Assembly (NCBI RefSeq): GCF_014697545.1
Contig: NZ_JACJSA010000008.1
Span: 1 to 64,000 of the forward strand
Source of the DNA: Oscillatoria sp. FACHB-1407
GTDB lineage: Bacteria; Cyanobacteriota; Cyanobacteriia; Elainellales; Elainellaceae
DNA: 64,000 bases
Direction of reading: 5' to 3'
A model generated the notes under the pieces. It did no database searches and had not been told where the DNA came from. It saw only the letters and a program-made list of their open reading frames with translations. The translations under genes and the position numbers were made by a program. Shown in pieces: positions 17,052 to 25,915 of this stretch. Every line of letters starts with the position of its first letter. Positions within the stretch are counted from its first letter, which is position 1.

Positions 17052-17342
17052 GTGAACATCCTTGTCGCCTACGATGTCAATACTGAAACTCCAGCAGGTA
17101 AACGTCGCTTGAGAAAAGTGGCTACCGTTTGCAAAAATTATGGTCAACGGGTTCAATTTTCAGTGTTTGAGTGCCAGCTTGATGAAGCTCAATACGAGGC
17201 ATTTCAGGCACAGTTAGTTAAAATCATCGACCCAAAGCTTGATAACCTCCGCTTCTACAGACTGCCGAATCCAAGAGAGCAGCATATTAAGTGCTATGGC
17301 ATAGATAAGTATGTCGATTACAATGACACCCTCATTGTTTAA
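17052..17342 (+). CDS. cas2: Cas2
   Basis: 96 aa from GTG 17052. The MNILVAYDVNTET start has the conserved Asp of the Cas2 ferredoxin fold, with RVQFSVFEC later. Dimer that bridges two Cas1 dimers. Last cas gene, 12 bases after cas1 and 174 bases before the array. Confidence 0.95.
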   Translation: MNILVAYDVNTETPAGKRRLRKVATVCKNYGQRVQFSVFECQLDEAQYEAFQAQLVKIIDPKLDNLRFYRLPNPREQHIKCYGIDKYVDYNDTLIV

Positions 17343-17516
17343 GTTCAGCGCGAACCTAGAGCAACGTTTAAAAAGCTGTGAGGTTCGCGCACTCGTTCTA
17401 TCAAGGGTTTTAGAGATTTTGATGGGGATACAACAGATAACAGCAGTGCGATCGCTCAAAGGTTCGCGTTACTGGCACCCGAATCCCTTACTGGATAAGG
17501 GTTTGCTATAATCGCC
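17343..17516 (+). promoter_or_regulatory. CRISPR leader with extended -10 promoter
   Basis: Gap between cas2 and the first repeat. It has an inverted pair GCGCGAACC (17348-17356) and GGTTCGCGC (17382-17390), and a third GGTTCGCG at 17461-17468, which may be recognition motifs for integration. TGCTATAAT (17505-17512 region) is an extended -10 box, leaving only four bases before the first repeat, so the transcript would begin inside repeat 1. Confidence 0.65.
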
Positions 17517-20500
17517 GTAGCGTTCAGCCTTCGGGCTGGACGAGGATTGGAACTCTTCCATTGCTGCCCAAAACTCAGGGTTTTCATTGCGTAGCGTTCA
17601 GCCTTCGGGCTGGACGAGGATTGGAACAATCCCTACTCTCACATCCAATGATGCAGGGTTGAGCGTAGCGTTCAGCCTTCGGGCTGGACGAGGATTGGAA
17701 CTTGTTCAACCAGGCGATCGCGCAGAGCACGGGCTTGGTAGCGTTCAGCCTTCGGGCTGGACGAGGATTGGAACAGGGTCAAGTTCGGTTAGCAGTCGAT
17801 AGGGCACAATGTAGCGTTCAGCCTTCGGGCTGGACGAGGATTGGAACTAGTAAGACCTGTCGGTACTGGCAAGAAACACTCTGTAGCGTTCAGCCTTCGG
17901 GCTGGACGAGGATTGGAACAGAGCCACTGGACGAGGTAGGCGCGTACATGGAAAGGTAGGTAGCGTTCAGCCTTCGGGCTGGACGAGGATTGGAACTTTA
18001 GAGGCACGTCAGGTACACCCAAGGACTCAATGTAGCGTTCAGCCTTCGGGCTGGACGAGGATTGGAACTTTGCAATCCTGGTAGCGCAATTGGACGCACT
18101 ACTTGTAGCGTTCAGCCTTCGGGCTGGACGAGGATTGGAACTAGTAGCTGTGAGAAGTTGTAGCCCATTGACTGGAGTAGCGTTCAGCCTTCGGGCTGGA
18201 CGAGGATTGGAACCCTTGCTCATAAAGCTGAACCAGATCCTGCCAGCAGGTAGCGTTCAGCCTTCGGGCTGGACGAGGATTGGAACTTGATAGAAGAGTT
18301 GCTCAAGCTAATGTGCAACCGTGTAGCGTTCAGCCTTCGGGCTGGACGAGGATTGGAACTCTTCAACAGGTGTGTCAGCGACAAATAACATCCCGTAGCG
18401 TTCAGCCTTCGGGCTGGACGAGGATTGGAACTTGAGCGATTCTCAGTTCGTTGCGTGCTGAATCAAGTAGCGTTCAGCCTTCGGGCTGGACGAGGATTGG
18501 AACCTCCTCATGGGCTTCGACGACCTGCGTGGGAGCAAGTAGCGTTCAGCCTTCGGGCTGGACGAGGATTGGAACTTGCCCCTTGCCTAGTTGTTGCTCT
18601 ACTTCTTCCGTAGCGTTCAGCCTTCGGGCTGGACGAGGATTGGAACAGGTGAGTTGCTGCCAGGTTCCCAAGTTGCAAAGGTAGCGTTCAGCCTTCGGGC
18701 TGGACGAGGATTGGAACAGTCGGATGTGGCACGTCAAACCAGGAGCCAGGTCGTAGCGTTCAGCCTTCGGGCTGGACGAGGATTGGAACAATCATGATAA
18801 GACCTCGATGGCATTAAAAACAACCGTAGCGTTCAGCCTTCGGGCTGGACGAGGATTGGAACATCTGATAGGCACAACCTGCCTCCCCATTGCCCGGGTA
18901 GCGTTCAGCCTTCGGGCTGGACGAGGATTGGAACAGAGGTTTGTTTTCCTGTGTAGTCGTCGGGATCTGCGTAGCGTTCAGCCTTCGGGCTGGACGAGGA
19001 TTGGAACTTCTTTGCGCTTGTCATGGCGTTAGACTCCCACCAAGTAGCGTTCAGCCTTCGGGCTGGACGAGGATTGGAACATGATCGCCGCTTCACTCGT
19101 TGCCCCAGTATCAGGTAGCGTTCAGCCTTCGGGCTGGACGAGGATTGGAACTGGATAGTAGACAAACAGCAACGGGTGCAAGACGTGTAGCGTTCAGCCT
19201 TCGGGCTGGACGAGGATTGGAACAGTCCCAAACATCTCTTGCCATAGTCTCAGCAAGTAGCGTTCAGCCTTCGGGCTGGACGAGGATTGGAACCTTGTGC
19301 GTCCTGGTATCCCAGCACATTAGTCAGGTAGCGTTCAGCCTTCGGGCTGGACGAGGATTGGAACAAATTGTGTTTGCGAGGATTGTCGGGGAAGTTGGCA
19401 GTAGCGTTCAGCCTTCGGGCTGGACGAGGATTGGAACTGTGATGATGACCTACGAGCCAAAATTGAACCGGGTGTAGCGTTCAGCCTTCGGGCTGGACGA
19501 GGATTGGAACACTTCAATCATGCTGCACACTCCTCCTCATACTTGGTAGCGTTCAGCCTTCGGGCTGGACGAGGATTGGAACCTTTAATTAACTCAAATC
19601 GATGTGGCTCCTGAAGTAGCGTTCAGCCTTCGGGCTGGACGAGGATTGGAACCATCGTGACTTCGATTTCAGGCAGTTCGATCGATGTAGCGTTCAGCCT
19701 TCGGGCTGGACGAGGATTGGAACAAGAAGTGCTTGCGCGACCTCTTCGCCTTCGGGTAGCGTTCAGCCTTCGGGCTGGACGAGGATTGGAACTAGAATCC
19801 CTGATGGCATGGCAAAACTCCCCCAGGTAGCGTTCAGCCTTCGGGCTGGACGAGGATTGGAACACAACTTAAAAACCGCACTGCCGCAGGGGTTTGAGGT
19901 AGCGTTCAGCCTTCGGGCTGGACGAGGATTGGAACCCTGATTTCAGTAAAACCCTCGCAGTACCACTGTGTAGCGTTCAGCCTTCGGGCTGGACGAGGAT
20001 TGGAACAATGTCACGAGTAAACCTGCCTTTTTGCAACTCAAGGATGTAGCGTTCAGCCTTCGGGCTGGACGAGGATTGGAACCATCGGATGTGCCAGAAG
20101 GTGAAAGAGTTGTCTTAGTAGCGTTCAGCCTTCGGGCTGGACGAGGATTGGAACAGGTCAAGAAATGGAATTACAGTGTGTTTCAACTGGTAGCGTTCAG
20201 CCTTCGGGCTGGACGAGGATTGGAACCTATTAAACGCGATCGCCCCCAAATGGTAAAGCTGGTAGCGTTCAGCCTTCGGGCTGGACGAGGATTGGAACTA
20301 CATGTCCTGTTTCGTAGTTCAGTTGTGGGCGGCAATCGTGTAGCGTTCAGCCTTCGGGCTGGACGAGGATTGGAACAGGGGTGATGGGGGCATCAAACAC
20401 CCAATAGCTGGTAGCGTTCAGCCTTCGGGCTGGACGAGGATTGGAACCAGTTCTTCGCGGTCAAGAATTGGCTCCCCATCTGTGTAGCGTTCAGCCTTCG

Positions 20501-21319
20501 GGCTGGACGAGGATTGGAACTCTGCATCAACTTCAAATTCCTCATAGCCAACATTCCGCGTAGCGTTCAGCCTTCGGGCTGGACGAGGATTGGAACTTTG
20601 TTGATGTGTTGCGAGTACTTCAGCAGTTGCGTAGCGTTCAGCCTTCGGGCTGGACGAGGATTGGAACCTTTACCAAAAGCCCAAGTATTCTGTAGCACTC
20701 CTGTAGCGTTCAGCCTTCGGGCTGGACGAGGATTGGAACTCGCTTTTCAGAATGGCGAGATTAGAGCACTGATGTAGCGTTCAGCCTTCGGGCTGGACGA
20801 GGATTGGAACCTATTGTCGCGATCGCTCCAGAATGTACTATTACGGTAGCGTTCAGCCTTCGGGCTGGACGAGGATTGGAACAGGGCATGGCGAAAGACC
20901 ATCTTCGGCAACTCGTCGAGTAGCGTTCAGCCTTCGGGCTGGACGAGGATTGGAACTGACCCTTATCACCCTTCAATCCAGGTCTACCTTCAGGTAGCGT
21001 TCAGCCTTCGGGCTGGACGAGGATTGGAACTTATCACCCTCAAATTGCACCGGGGTATCGGGCTTGTAGCGTTCAGCCTTCGGGCTGGACGAGGATTGGA
21101 ACAACACCACTTCAACATATTGGGTCAAAACCAAGGTAGCGTTCAGCCTTCGGGCTGGACGAGGATTGGAACTCAACCCTTCCTTGCTCGCTCCAATTCC
21201 CGGACTGATGTAGCGTTCAGCCTTCGGGCTGGACGAGGATTGGAACATTTCCGTGCGATCACGCCATCCATGGAGCACCCGCGTAGCGTTCAGCCTTCGG
21301 GCTGGACGAGGATTGGAAC
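17517..21319 (+). CRISPR. type I-C CRISPR array, 53 repeats and 52 spacers
   Basis: 37-base repeat: 5' GTAGC, then GTTCAGCC and GGCTGGAC as an 8-bp stem (one wobble) around a TTCG tetraloop, then the 3' handle GAGGATTGGAAC. I located 53 repeat starts from 17517 to 21283, mean spacing 72.4 bases, spacers about 32-38 bases. Repeats look identical, including the last, so no decayed trailer end is seen. The ATTGGAAC 3' end and cas-side leader set the orientation as plus. No spacer was recognised in this window by eye. Confidence 0.97.
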
Positions 21320-21479
21320 ACTGGTGGGGGCGATCGCCTCCAAACACCTTTGAGCCAACTGAGGTTGTTACCAGTGAGCAAACAGAATGTTTGAGCATTT
21401 CAACACTGCACTGGTAGTGGAAGAAGAACTGAGATCCAAACTGATAGTTCACAACCAAAGTGGGCACTTTAAAATTAAT

Positions 21480-21531
21480 CCCCCTCCTAGTCATAGATGC
21501 ACCCTGAAGGTTTACGTAGAGGGGGTTTTTT
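21480..21531 (+). terminator. possible terminator after the array
   Basis: CCCCCTC (21480-21486) pairs with GAGGGGG (21519-21525), followed by six T (21526-21531). The 32-base loop is long, so strength is uncertain. The 21320-21542 gap holds nothing else recognised. Confidence 0.4.
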
Positions 21532-21542
21532 CATGCCTACAC

Positions 21543-21809
21543 TCAGGCAGTCCTTAGCTTCGCCAACAGTTTCTTAAACAACAGATTTGCCGCACGCCGA
21601 TCGCCCGGTCTAACACTCACCACCACAGCCGCGATCGCATCCTTAATCTCTTGCTCAGTCAATCGGGTTAAGGATTCTGAATCAGAATCTAGAGCCTTTG
21701 CAAAATCAACAATCTGAGTCTCAAACCGTGCAGGCAACCGCATCATCTTAGTAGGCGATCGCCACGCACTCTTACGCCCCGCCCCCGGTCGCTTACCCCC
21801 GATCGCCAT
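21543..21809 (-). CDS. small protein with GKRPGAGRKS motif
   Basis: 88 aa. The N-terminal GGKRPGAGRKSAWRSPTKMMRLP stretch (given here in part as its motif GKRPGAGRKS) is a basic leader seen in small proteins of cyanobacterial plasmids and islands and in phage genes; it may contact DNA. The rest is helical and contains the acidic run DSDSES, encoded by a DNA palindrome (21673-21689). Function unknown. Confidence 0.5.
   Translation of the reverse strand: MAIGGKRPGAGRKSAWRSPTKMMRLPARFETQIVDFAKALDSDSESLTRLTEQEIKDAIAAVVVSVRPGDRRAANLLFKKLLAKLRTA
21673..21689. promoter_or_regulatory. 17-bp palindrome GATTCTGAATCAGAATC
   Basis: Perfect 8-1-8 inverted repeat. A second perfect copy with central T is at 36433-36449 in the integrase gene, a partial copy (GATTCTGATTCAGA) is in cas8c near 13138, and half-sites occur at about 21809 and 21863. 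All are within the island. Candidate binding site for an island regulator; it may be only a codon effect of Ser-Asp-Ser runs. Confidence 0.35.
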
Positions 21810-21871
21810 GATTCTGATACAAATTCAACGGCTTCACTCTACCATGCAATCTAGTAACACAAGATTCTGAA

Positions 21872-22528
21872 TCAATTTCTGAGAACCGCGCTGAGTGTCG
21901 AATTCTGAAGTAAACGATACTCCACTCGTCGCTCCACCGCCACAAGCCCCCCATCCTGCAACCGGGTTAACACCCGCTTTACCGTCCTAACATCGATGCC
22001 CAATCTTGTAGCAATCTTCGCATCACTCAAATCACCATCCTGGTTTTGATGCAGTAACGCCAGCACCCTCAGTTCAGCGCGAGTTAAGTCAGAGTTGAGC
22101 AGGAGGTCAATAACAGGATCAGGTGAGGAAGTGGGAATAGGGGATGGGTAACGAGTGGCATATCCTCCAGTTTTACGAATGGAGGGCAGGACTTCGTGGA
22201 ATACCCAACGTCGAAACGCTTTAGCTCCTGGCTTACGAGATGTGAAAACTAGACGGTAAAGACCCGGTTCAGTGACCGTTAAAAATGGCTGAGGTCGATT
22301 AAGGGCATCGGTAATAGCTATATTACCCTCAGCCAGAGAATAATATCCCTTCTCGTCATCATCAAAATTTGCCAGGGCATCACTAACATTTTTTATCCCC
22401 AGAACAGCCGCCACATCTTGAGCAATCCATTCTGGGTTATCTAAATTGCCATTCCAGCGAATCTCGTAATTCTCAAACGCGCCAAACAGAGCGACCCCTT
22501 GCGGGTATCTCGGAGAAATCGCATTCAT
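21872..22528 (-). CDS. BRO-N antirepressor with C-terminal winged helix
   Basis: 218 aa. Residues ~12-115 match the BRO-N domain pattern (WIAQDVAAVLGIKNVSDAL, LTVTEPGLYRLVFTSRKPGA, FRRWVFHEVLPSIRKTGGY). Residues ~145-205 form a winged helix (DGDLSDAKIATRLGIDVRTV). BRO/Ant proteins lift repression in phages and mobile elements. Two bases separate it from the upstream gene on the same strand; GAGGAAT precedes ATG 22528. Confidence 0.8.
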   Translation of the reverse strand: MNAISPRYPQGVALFGAFENYEIRWNGNLDNPEWIAQDVAAVLGIKNVSDALANFDDDEKGYYSLAEGNIAITDALNRPQPFLTVTEPGLYRLVFTSRKPGAKAFRRWVFHEVLPSIRKTGGYATRYPSPIPTSSPDPVIDLLLNSDLTRAELRVLALLHQNQDGDLSDAKIATRLGIDVRTVKRVLTRLQDGGLVAVERRVEYRLLQNSTLSAVLRN

Positions 22529-22530
22529 GG

Positions 22531-22836
22531 CTATTCCTCGCTATCGATATCCACTGACTCAATCGATACCTTGCGTAATTTGCCATCAACCAACTTGAAA
22601 CCCTGATGGTCAATCAGTTCTAATGCCGCCTTTACCAATAGCGTGATTTGACGAGCTACGGGACGCTCTTCTTGATCAGCCATCGCCTCAACTCGTTCCA
22701 AGGTTTCCCGATCAAAGGGAACCGTTACACGCTCATCTTTTCGCGCCACATCTACTGCTAAATCCTGCATCTGAATCTTACCCAAAAAAACTCTTGTCGC
22801 TGAGTATGACATTTTTTGGATGTCATTGACATCCAT
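22531..22836 (-). CDS. ribbon-helix-helix-type regulator
   Basis: 101 aa. Residues ~35-75 (RVTVPFDRETLERVEAMADQ, then EERPVARQITLLVKAALEL) fit the Arc/CopG fold. First gene of the pair with the BRO protein. Its start codon lies in a 17-bp palindrome (22818-22834), which suggests autoregulation. Confidence 0.6.
   Translation of the reverse strand: MDVNDIQKMSYSATRVFLGKIQMQDLAVDVARKDERVTVPFDRETLERVEAMADQEERPVARQITLLVKAALELIDHQGFKLVDGKLRKVSIESVDIDSEE
22818..22834. promoter_or_regulatory. palindrome over the RHH start codon
   Basis: GGATGTCA-T-TGACATCC, a perfect 8-1-8 inverted repeat overlapping the start of the minus-strand gene; TTGGATGCC just beyond looks like a third half-site. Likely autoregulatory operator. 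Confidence 0.5.
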
Positions 22837-22880
22837 TGGATGCCATTCTAAATTCGATTAGGAAACAGGAAATTTCTCAG

Positions 22881-22895
22881 AACTTCCGAGAAGTT
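22881..22895. promoter_or_regulatory. inverted repeat in the divergent promoter region
   Basis: AACTTC-CGA-GAAGTT between the RHH gene (minus) and the HTH gene (plus), flanked by TTCTC-type repeats. A possible operator for either gene. Confidence 0.35.
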
Positions 22896-22927
22896 TTCTC
22901 ACATTTCCCCATTTCCCCATCCAGCAC

Positions 22928-22947
22928 AGGCGCGATTCATCGCGTCT
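22928..22947. repeat. 20-bp palindrome family, member 2
   Basis: AGGCGCGATTCATCGCGTCT; same family as 8023-8040. Confidence 0.7.
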
Positions 22948-22969
22948 CCCTTCCATCTCAGGAGAGGAG

Positions 22970-23710
22970 ATGACCCATCATGACCTGACCCTAGAAGAGA
23001 CAGGCTACAACGACGCACGCCTACAGCGATCCAGAGCCAGTTCCAATGCTCATTACCTCCGAGGTTATCGCCAGGGCACCCGCGACCACCTCACCTTCCA
23101 GGGGTTCTGGGAAGCCCACCTTCTCAGAACCAATCCCATAGAGGCGCAACTGAGCGCGTCTGACATTTCTCCCACTTCCTCCAAGGAGCTAACAATGACT
23201 ACCACCCTAGAACTTTCCACCGCCGAACTCGCAGAACGATTAGGCGTCACACCGCGCATGGTCAATATGTACCGCGCCGCTGCCGAGCGCACTGCACAAC
23301 GTCCCCTCGGAACCAAACGCGGCAAAACCAAATACTTCAACGCCGAAGAGATAGAGCTAATCCGCAAAGCTCAAATTCTCGGAGCCACTGAAGGCGATCG
23401 CCAGCAGCAAAAACCCGCCGACTTCACCCAGCAAAACACCGAAGCCGAAGCCGAGATCTGCGACGGCATGAGTGACATCGTAGCCGCAGGCGACAGAAAC
23501 GCTCTCATGATGGGGCGATCGCTCGGTAAACGCTGGAATGACTTAATGTGGACAGCTGCACTCCGCGAAATGCAAACCGGAATGCTGACCATGCAGAGCC
23601 AGTTCAACGAAATGCACGCCAGCATCGCCACCTCCCTCGATGCCGACTACCTCCCCCAACTCACAGGCAACCACAGCGGCACACCCCAACTCGAAGGAGT
23701 CGAAGACTGA
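22970..23710 (+). CDS. MerR-like HTH protein
   Basis: 246 aa from ATG 22970 with GGAGAGGAG directly before it. Residues ~84-130 (LSTAELAERLGVTPRMVNMY...) form a MerR/HTH-17 domain followed by a wing ending YFNAEEIELIRKAQ. A second in-frame ATG at 23195 (Met76) has its own AAGGAG, so a 171-aa form that starts just before the HTH may also be made. The N-terminal 75 residues have no recognised fold. Upstream of small membrane and lipoprotein genes. Role unknown, probably an island regulator. Confidence 0.6.
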   Translation: MTHHDLTLEETGYNDARLQRSRASSNAHYLRGYRQGTRDHLTFQGFWEAHLLRTNPIEAQLSASDISPTSSKELTMTTTLELSTAELAERLGVTPRMVNMYRAAAERTAQRPLGTKRGKTKYFNAEEIELIRKAQILGATEGDRQQQKPADFTQQNTEAEAEICDGMSDIVAAGDRNALMMGRSLGKRWNDLMWTAALREMQTGMLTMQSQFNEMHASIATSLDADYLPQLTGNHSGTPQLEGVED

Positions 23711-23826
23711 TTCAGGAAATCGGGAAATACGAGAAACCTTCCCCCATTTCTCAGACCAGAGGTGAGGTTAGCATCACCACCCCTCACCCTGGATCACCCC
23801 CAGAACAAATAGGAGCTTTTTTAAGT

Positions 23827-24012
23827 ATGAAGGAAAACACTCTAGACCGAGGGTTAACCATTCTCGCTACACTGCTCACCCTCGTTACTCTAACCGTCGT
23901 CCTGGTTTACATCTTCAGGTTTCAGCCGAGGTCATGTGTGGTCGAACCCGTTGGAGCCAACACGAAGGAGGCGGCGATCGCTTTGCGTTATCCACCAGGA
24001 GTCGCAGGATGA
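23827..24012 (+). CDS. small single-pass membrane protein
   Basis: 61 aa from ATG 23827, preceded by AGGAG. A hydrophobic helix at residues 9-31 (GLTILATLLTLVTLTVVLVY) is followed by a short polar tail. Stop overlaps the next start (ATGA). Not recognised. Confidence 0.5.
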   Translation: MKENTLDRGLTILATLLTLVTLTVVLVYIFRFQPRSCVVEPVGANTKEAAIALRYPPGVAG

Positions 24013-24392
24013 AAGACTATTTCAGGCAACAGGTTACGAGTGAAATCGCCCTTTGGATGTGCGGAAATATCCTGTTTGTCGCCTTGGTTAGCACGACCCC
24101 ACCTGGAATCGTTCATGGTCTAGAGCCAAACTCCAAACAGTACTACAACGACTCAAGCCTGATGGTAGCCGCCGAAGAAACGGGACTGAACGGTACAGTG
24201 AACGCGGCAGAGCTAACCGCCATCATGTATCTCCGCTTTCCCCAGCGATACCGCTCTATCATCAATCGCTTTGGAATGCCCTATTCCCGCGATCGCTACC
24301 GAGATTTCTACAAAATCGCTGGAGCCAGAAACTGGGTAGCGATCGAATATCGCGGAACGACCGCCGTTGGATACATCCTCATCAGCGACTAA
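24009..24392 (+). CDS. exported or membrane-anchored hypothetical protein
   Basis: 127 aa. Hydrophobic segment at residues 13-32 (IALWMCGNILFVALVST) could be a signal anchor. The rest is globular, with an AEETGLNGTVNAAELTAIMY segment that resembles the core of plasmid or phage lytic-transglycosylase-like proteins, but not clearly enough to assign. Translationally coupled to the preceding gene. Confidence 0.45.
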   Translation: MKDYFRQQVTSEIALWMCGNILFVALVSTTPPGIVHGLEPNSKQYYNDSSLMVAAEETGLNGTVNAAELTAIMYLRFPQRYRSIINRFGMPYSRDRYRDFYKIAGARNWVAIEYRGTTAVGYILISD

Positions 24393-24422
24393 CAGAATTT
24401 GAATCAAAATCAAAAGTACACT

Positions 24423-24812
24423 ATGAAACACGCAATCATGGTTGGAGCAATCACCATCTCAGGGTTACTCTCATCCTGTATGGCAATGCCCGGAGACAGT
24501 GTCTATGAGCAGCGACCACCGATGGTTCCTTACGTCCCGGACGTAGGACAACACACCGATACAATGCCCATGTTGTTAGACCCAGAAGCAGAAAACGAAG
24601 AATGGACAGAAGAAGTTTTCGCTCCAGACCTGGCAACCGCTCAAAACAGATGTCAGAATATCGCTAACAAAGGCGGATTGACCGAAGTTATCAACGTTAC
24701 CCAAGCAACCAAAACCCTTAACCGCCAAGGAAACTACAAGTTTGTGTGTTGGTTCAAATCCGAAACAGGAGGCTCAAGCAGTGCAACAGACAACGATAAT
24801 CCCCAATATTAA
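24423..24812 (+). CDS. putative lipoprotein
   Basis: 129 aa from ATG 24423. Signal peptide with lipobox LLSSC at residues 15-19, so Cys19 would be lipidated. The mature part has two Cys (near residues 81 and 111) that could form a disulfide, and a low-complexity Ser/Asp tail. No family recognised. The next gene starts inside its 3' end. Confidence 0.55.
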   Translation: MKHAIMVGAITISGLLSSCMAMPGDSVYEQRPPMVPYVPDVGQHTDTMPMLLDPEAENEEWTEEVFAPDLATAQNRCQNIANKGGLTEVINVTQATKTLNRQGNYKFVCWFKSETGGSSSATDNDNPQY

Positions 24813-25110
24813 GCAGTTGCCCCGCATTCCCAAAAGAGGAACCATCTATGTATCAGTTAATCTGGCGATCGCTGACCCTGGCAAGGTTTGGGAACTGGCA
24901 AAGCAACTCGGTTTCAGTCCAGAACTGGCTTATCTAGAAACTCGCGCAGGTATCGAGATTCATGCTCTACTGCATGAAAGCGAACTACAAATTCAATCTC
25001 TCGCTGAAAGTCACGGACTAGATCCGCAGATTGAAGGCTTGATGGATGGAGGCATTGACCCTGAAGCACTCCGTATCGCCTACGGCAACAGAACGGTTAA
25101 AGCAGCCTAA
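24781..25110 (+). CDS. hypothetical helical protein
   Basis: 109 aa from GTG 24781, chosen because AGGAGG lies 8 bases upstream; overlaps the lipoprotein gene by 32 bases. Residues 20-70 form amphipathic helices (ADPGKVWELAKQLGFSPELAY). No family recognised. A strong terminator follows. Confidence 0.5.
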   Translation: MQQTTIIPNIKQLPRIPKRGTIYVSVNLAIADPGKVWELAKQLGFSPELAYLETRAGIEIHALLHESELQIQSLAESHGLDPQIEGLMDGGIDPEALRIAYGNRTVKAA

Positions 25111-25140
25111 GCAGATTCACTCCTGCCTCTAAATACACTA

Positions 25141-25168
25141 ACCCTGGTAGGGGCTACCAGGGTTTTTT
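25141..25168 (+). terminator. strong intrinsic terminator
   Basis: CCCTGGTAG-GGG-CTACCAGGG, a perfect 9-bp stem, followed by six T (25163-25168). Ends the 22970-25110 gene group. Confidence 0.9.
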
Positions 25169-25307
25169 AGTGCCCTCTCATCCCTCTTCTTTCTTCCTTC
25201 ATCCCAACTCTCCAGTACAGACCTACCCTGTACACACGAGTCCTCTCAGACCCCTAAATTCCCTAACTTTGGAAGACTTTGAGCCTTTGCCAAAGGTCTT
25301 GACCCCA

Positions 25308-25440
25308 CCAGAAACACCCGGACTTGGAACCGATGCGAAGCGCGCCTTCGGGTAAACCAAAACATCTTCTGCTAGGGGGTTTGGGGGAGGCAGTGGCGTC
25401 CCCCAATGGGGGTTTGGGGGAGACTCCCCCAATGCCTGAT
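25308..25440. repeat. dispersed repeat, copy C
   Basis: Closest relative of copy A (2477-2632), with CCGATGCGAAGCGCGCCTTC and GGAGGCAGTGGCGTCCCCCA. The interval 25169-25884 otherwise shows only GC-rich, low-confidence sequence and no gene I would call. Confidence 0.7.
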
Positions 25441-25884
25441 TTTCACACATTTGAAACAGCCATGCACCTCATTTGGAAGCAAGCAGAGATTTGTGTACAC
25501 AGTAGCCCAGCTCAAGAGGGACGCAATCGCAGGAAGGAAGATACTCAATCATCAGAAACAGACAACGCCCAGGCGATCTCGCCAGCAACAGACACTCATT
25601 GCCTAAATAGTTGCCGGGCACAGCCCGACGCGGGGGAAGAAAGCTTTCCCCCCGTGCCCCCCTTCCGCGCCGCCGCAGGGGTTTTTAGTCTACGGGGTGG
25701 CGGGTTCGGGTCTAGGGTGTCCGTTCCTCGCTTCGCTCCGGTACTCCTGACAACGGGGGCTGATATCGTGCTTTGCGCTTGTCCTATGGGGAGTGCCCCA
25801 CACCCCCACCCGTTGCCCTTGCCCCTCCCCTCTATGCCACCCCGTACCCCCCGCTTCGCGTGGCGGCGTTTTGCGCTACTCGTT

Positions 25885-25915
25885 GTTTTTTTCACTTGTC
25901 GTGGGAGGTTCACTC
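25885..25915 (+). promoter_or_regulatory. shared leader element, copy 1
   Basis: TTTTTTTCACTTGTCGT, then GGGAGG, then GTG 25916. One of four copies (others at 26453, 27050 and 27768), each directly upstream of a gene. Confidence 0.65.

Noticed and set aside
18077-18090. GGTAGCGCAAT in a spacer, similar to the start of the repeat
   Set aside because: Only seven bases (GTAGCGC versus GTAGCGT) agree; a chance match, not a broken repeat.
17587-21353. Many open frames across the CRISPR array on both strands
   Set aside because: They are repeats of the same translated 37-base unit (VAFSLRAGRGLE and the like) interrupted by spacers; not genes.
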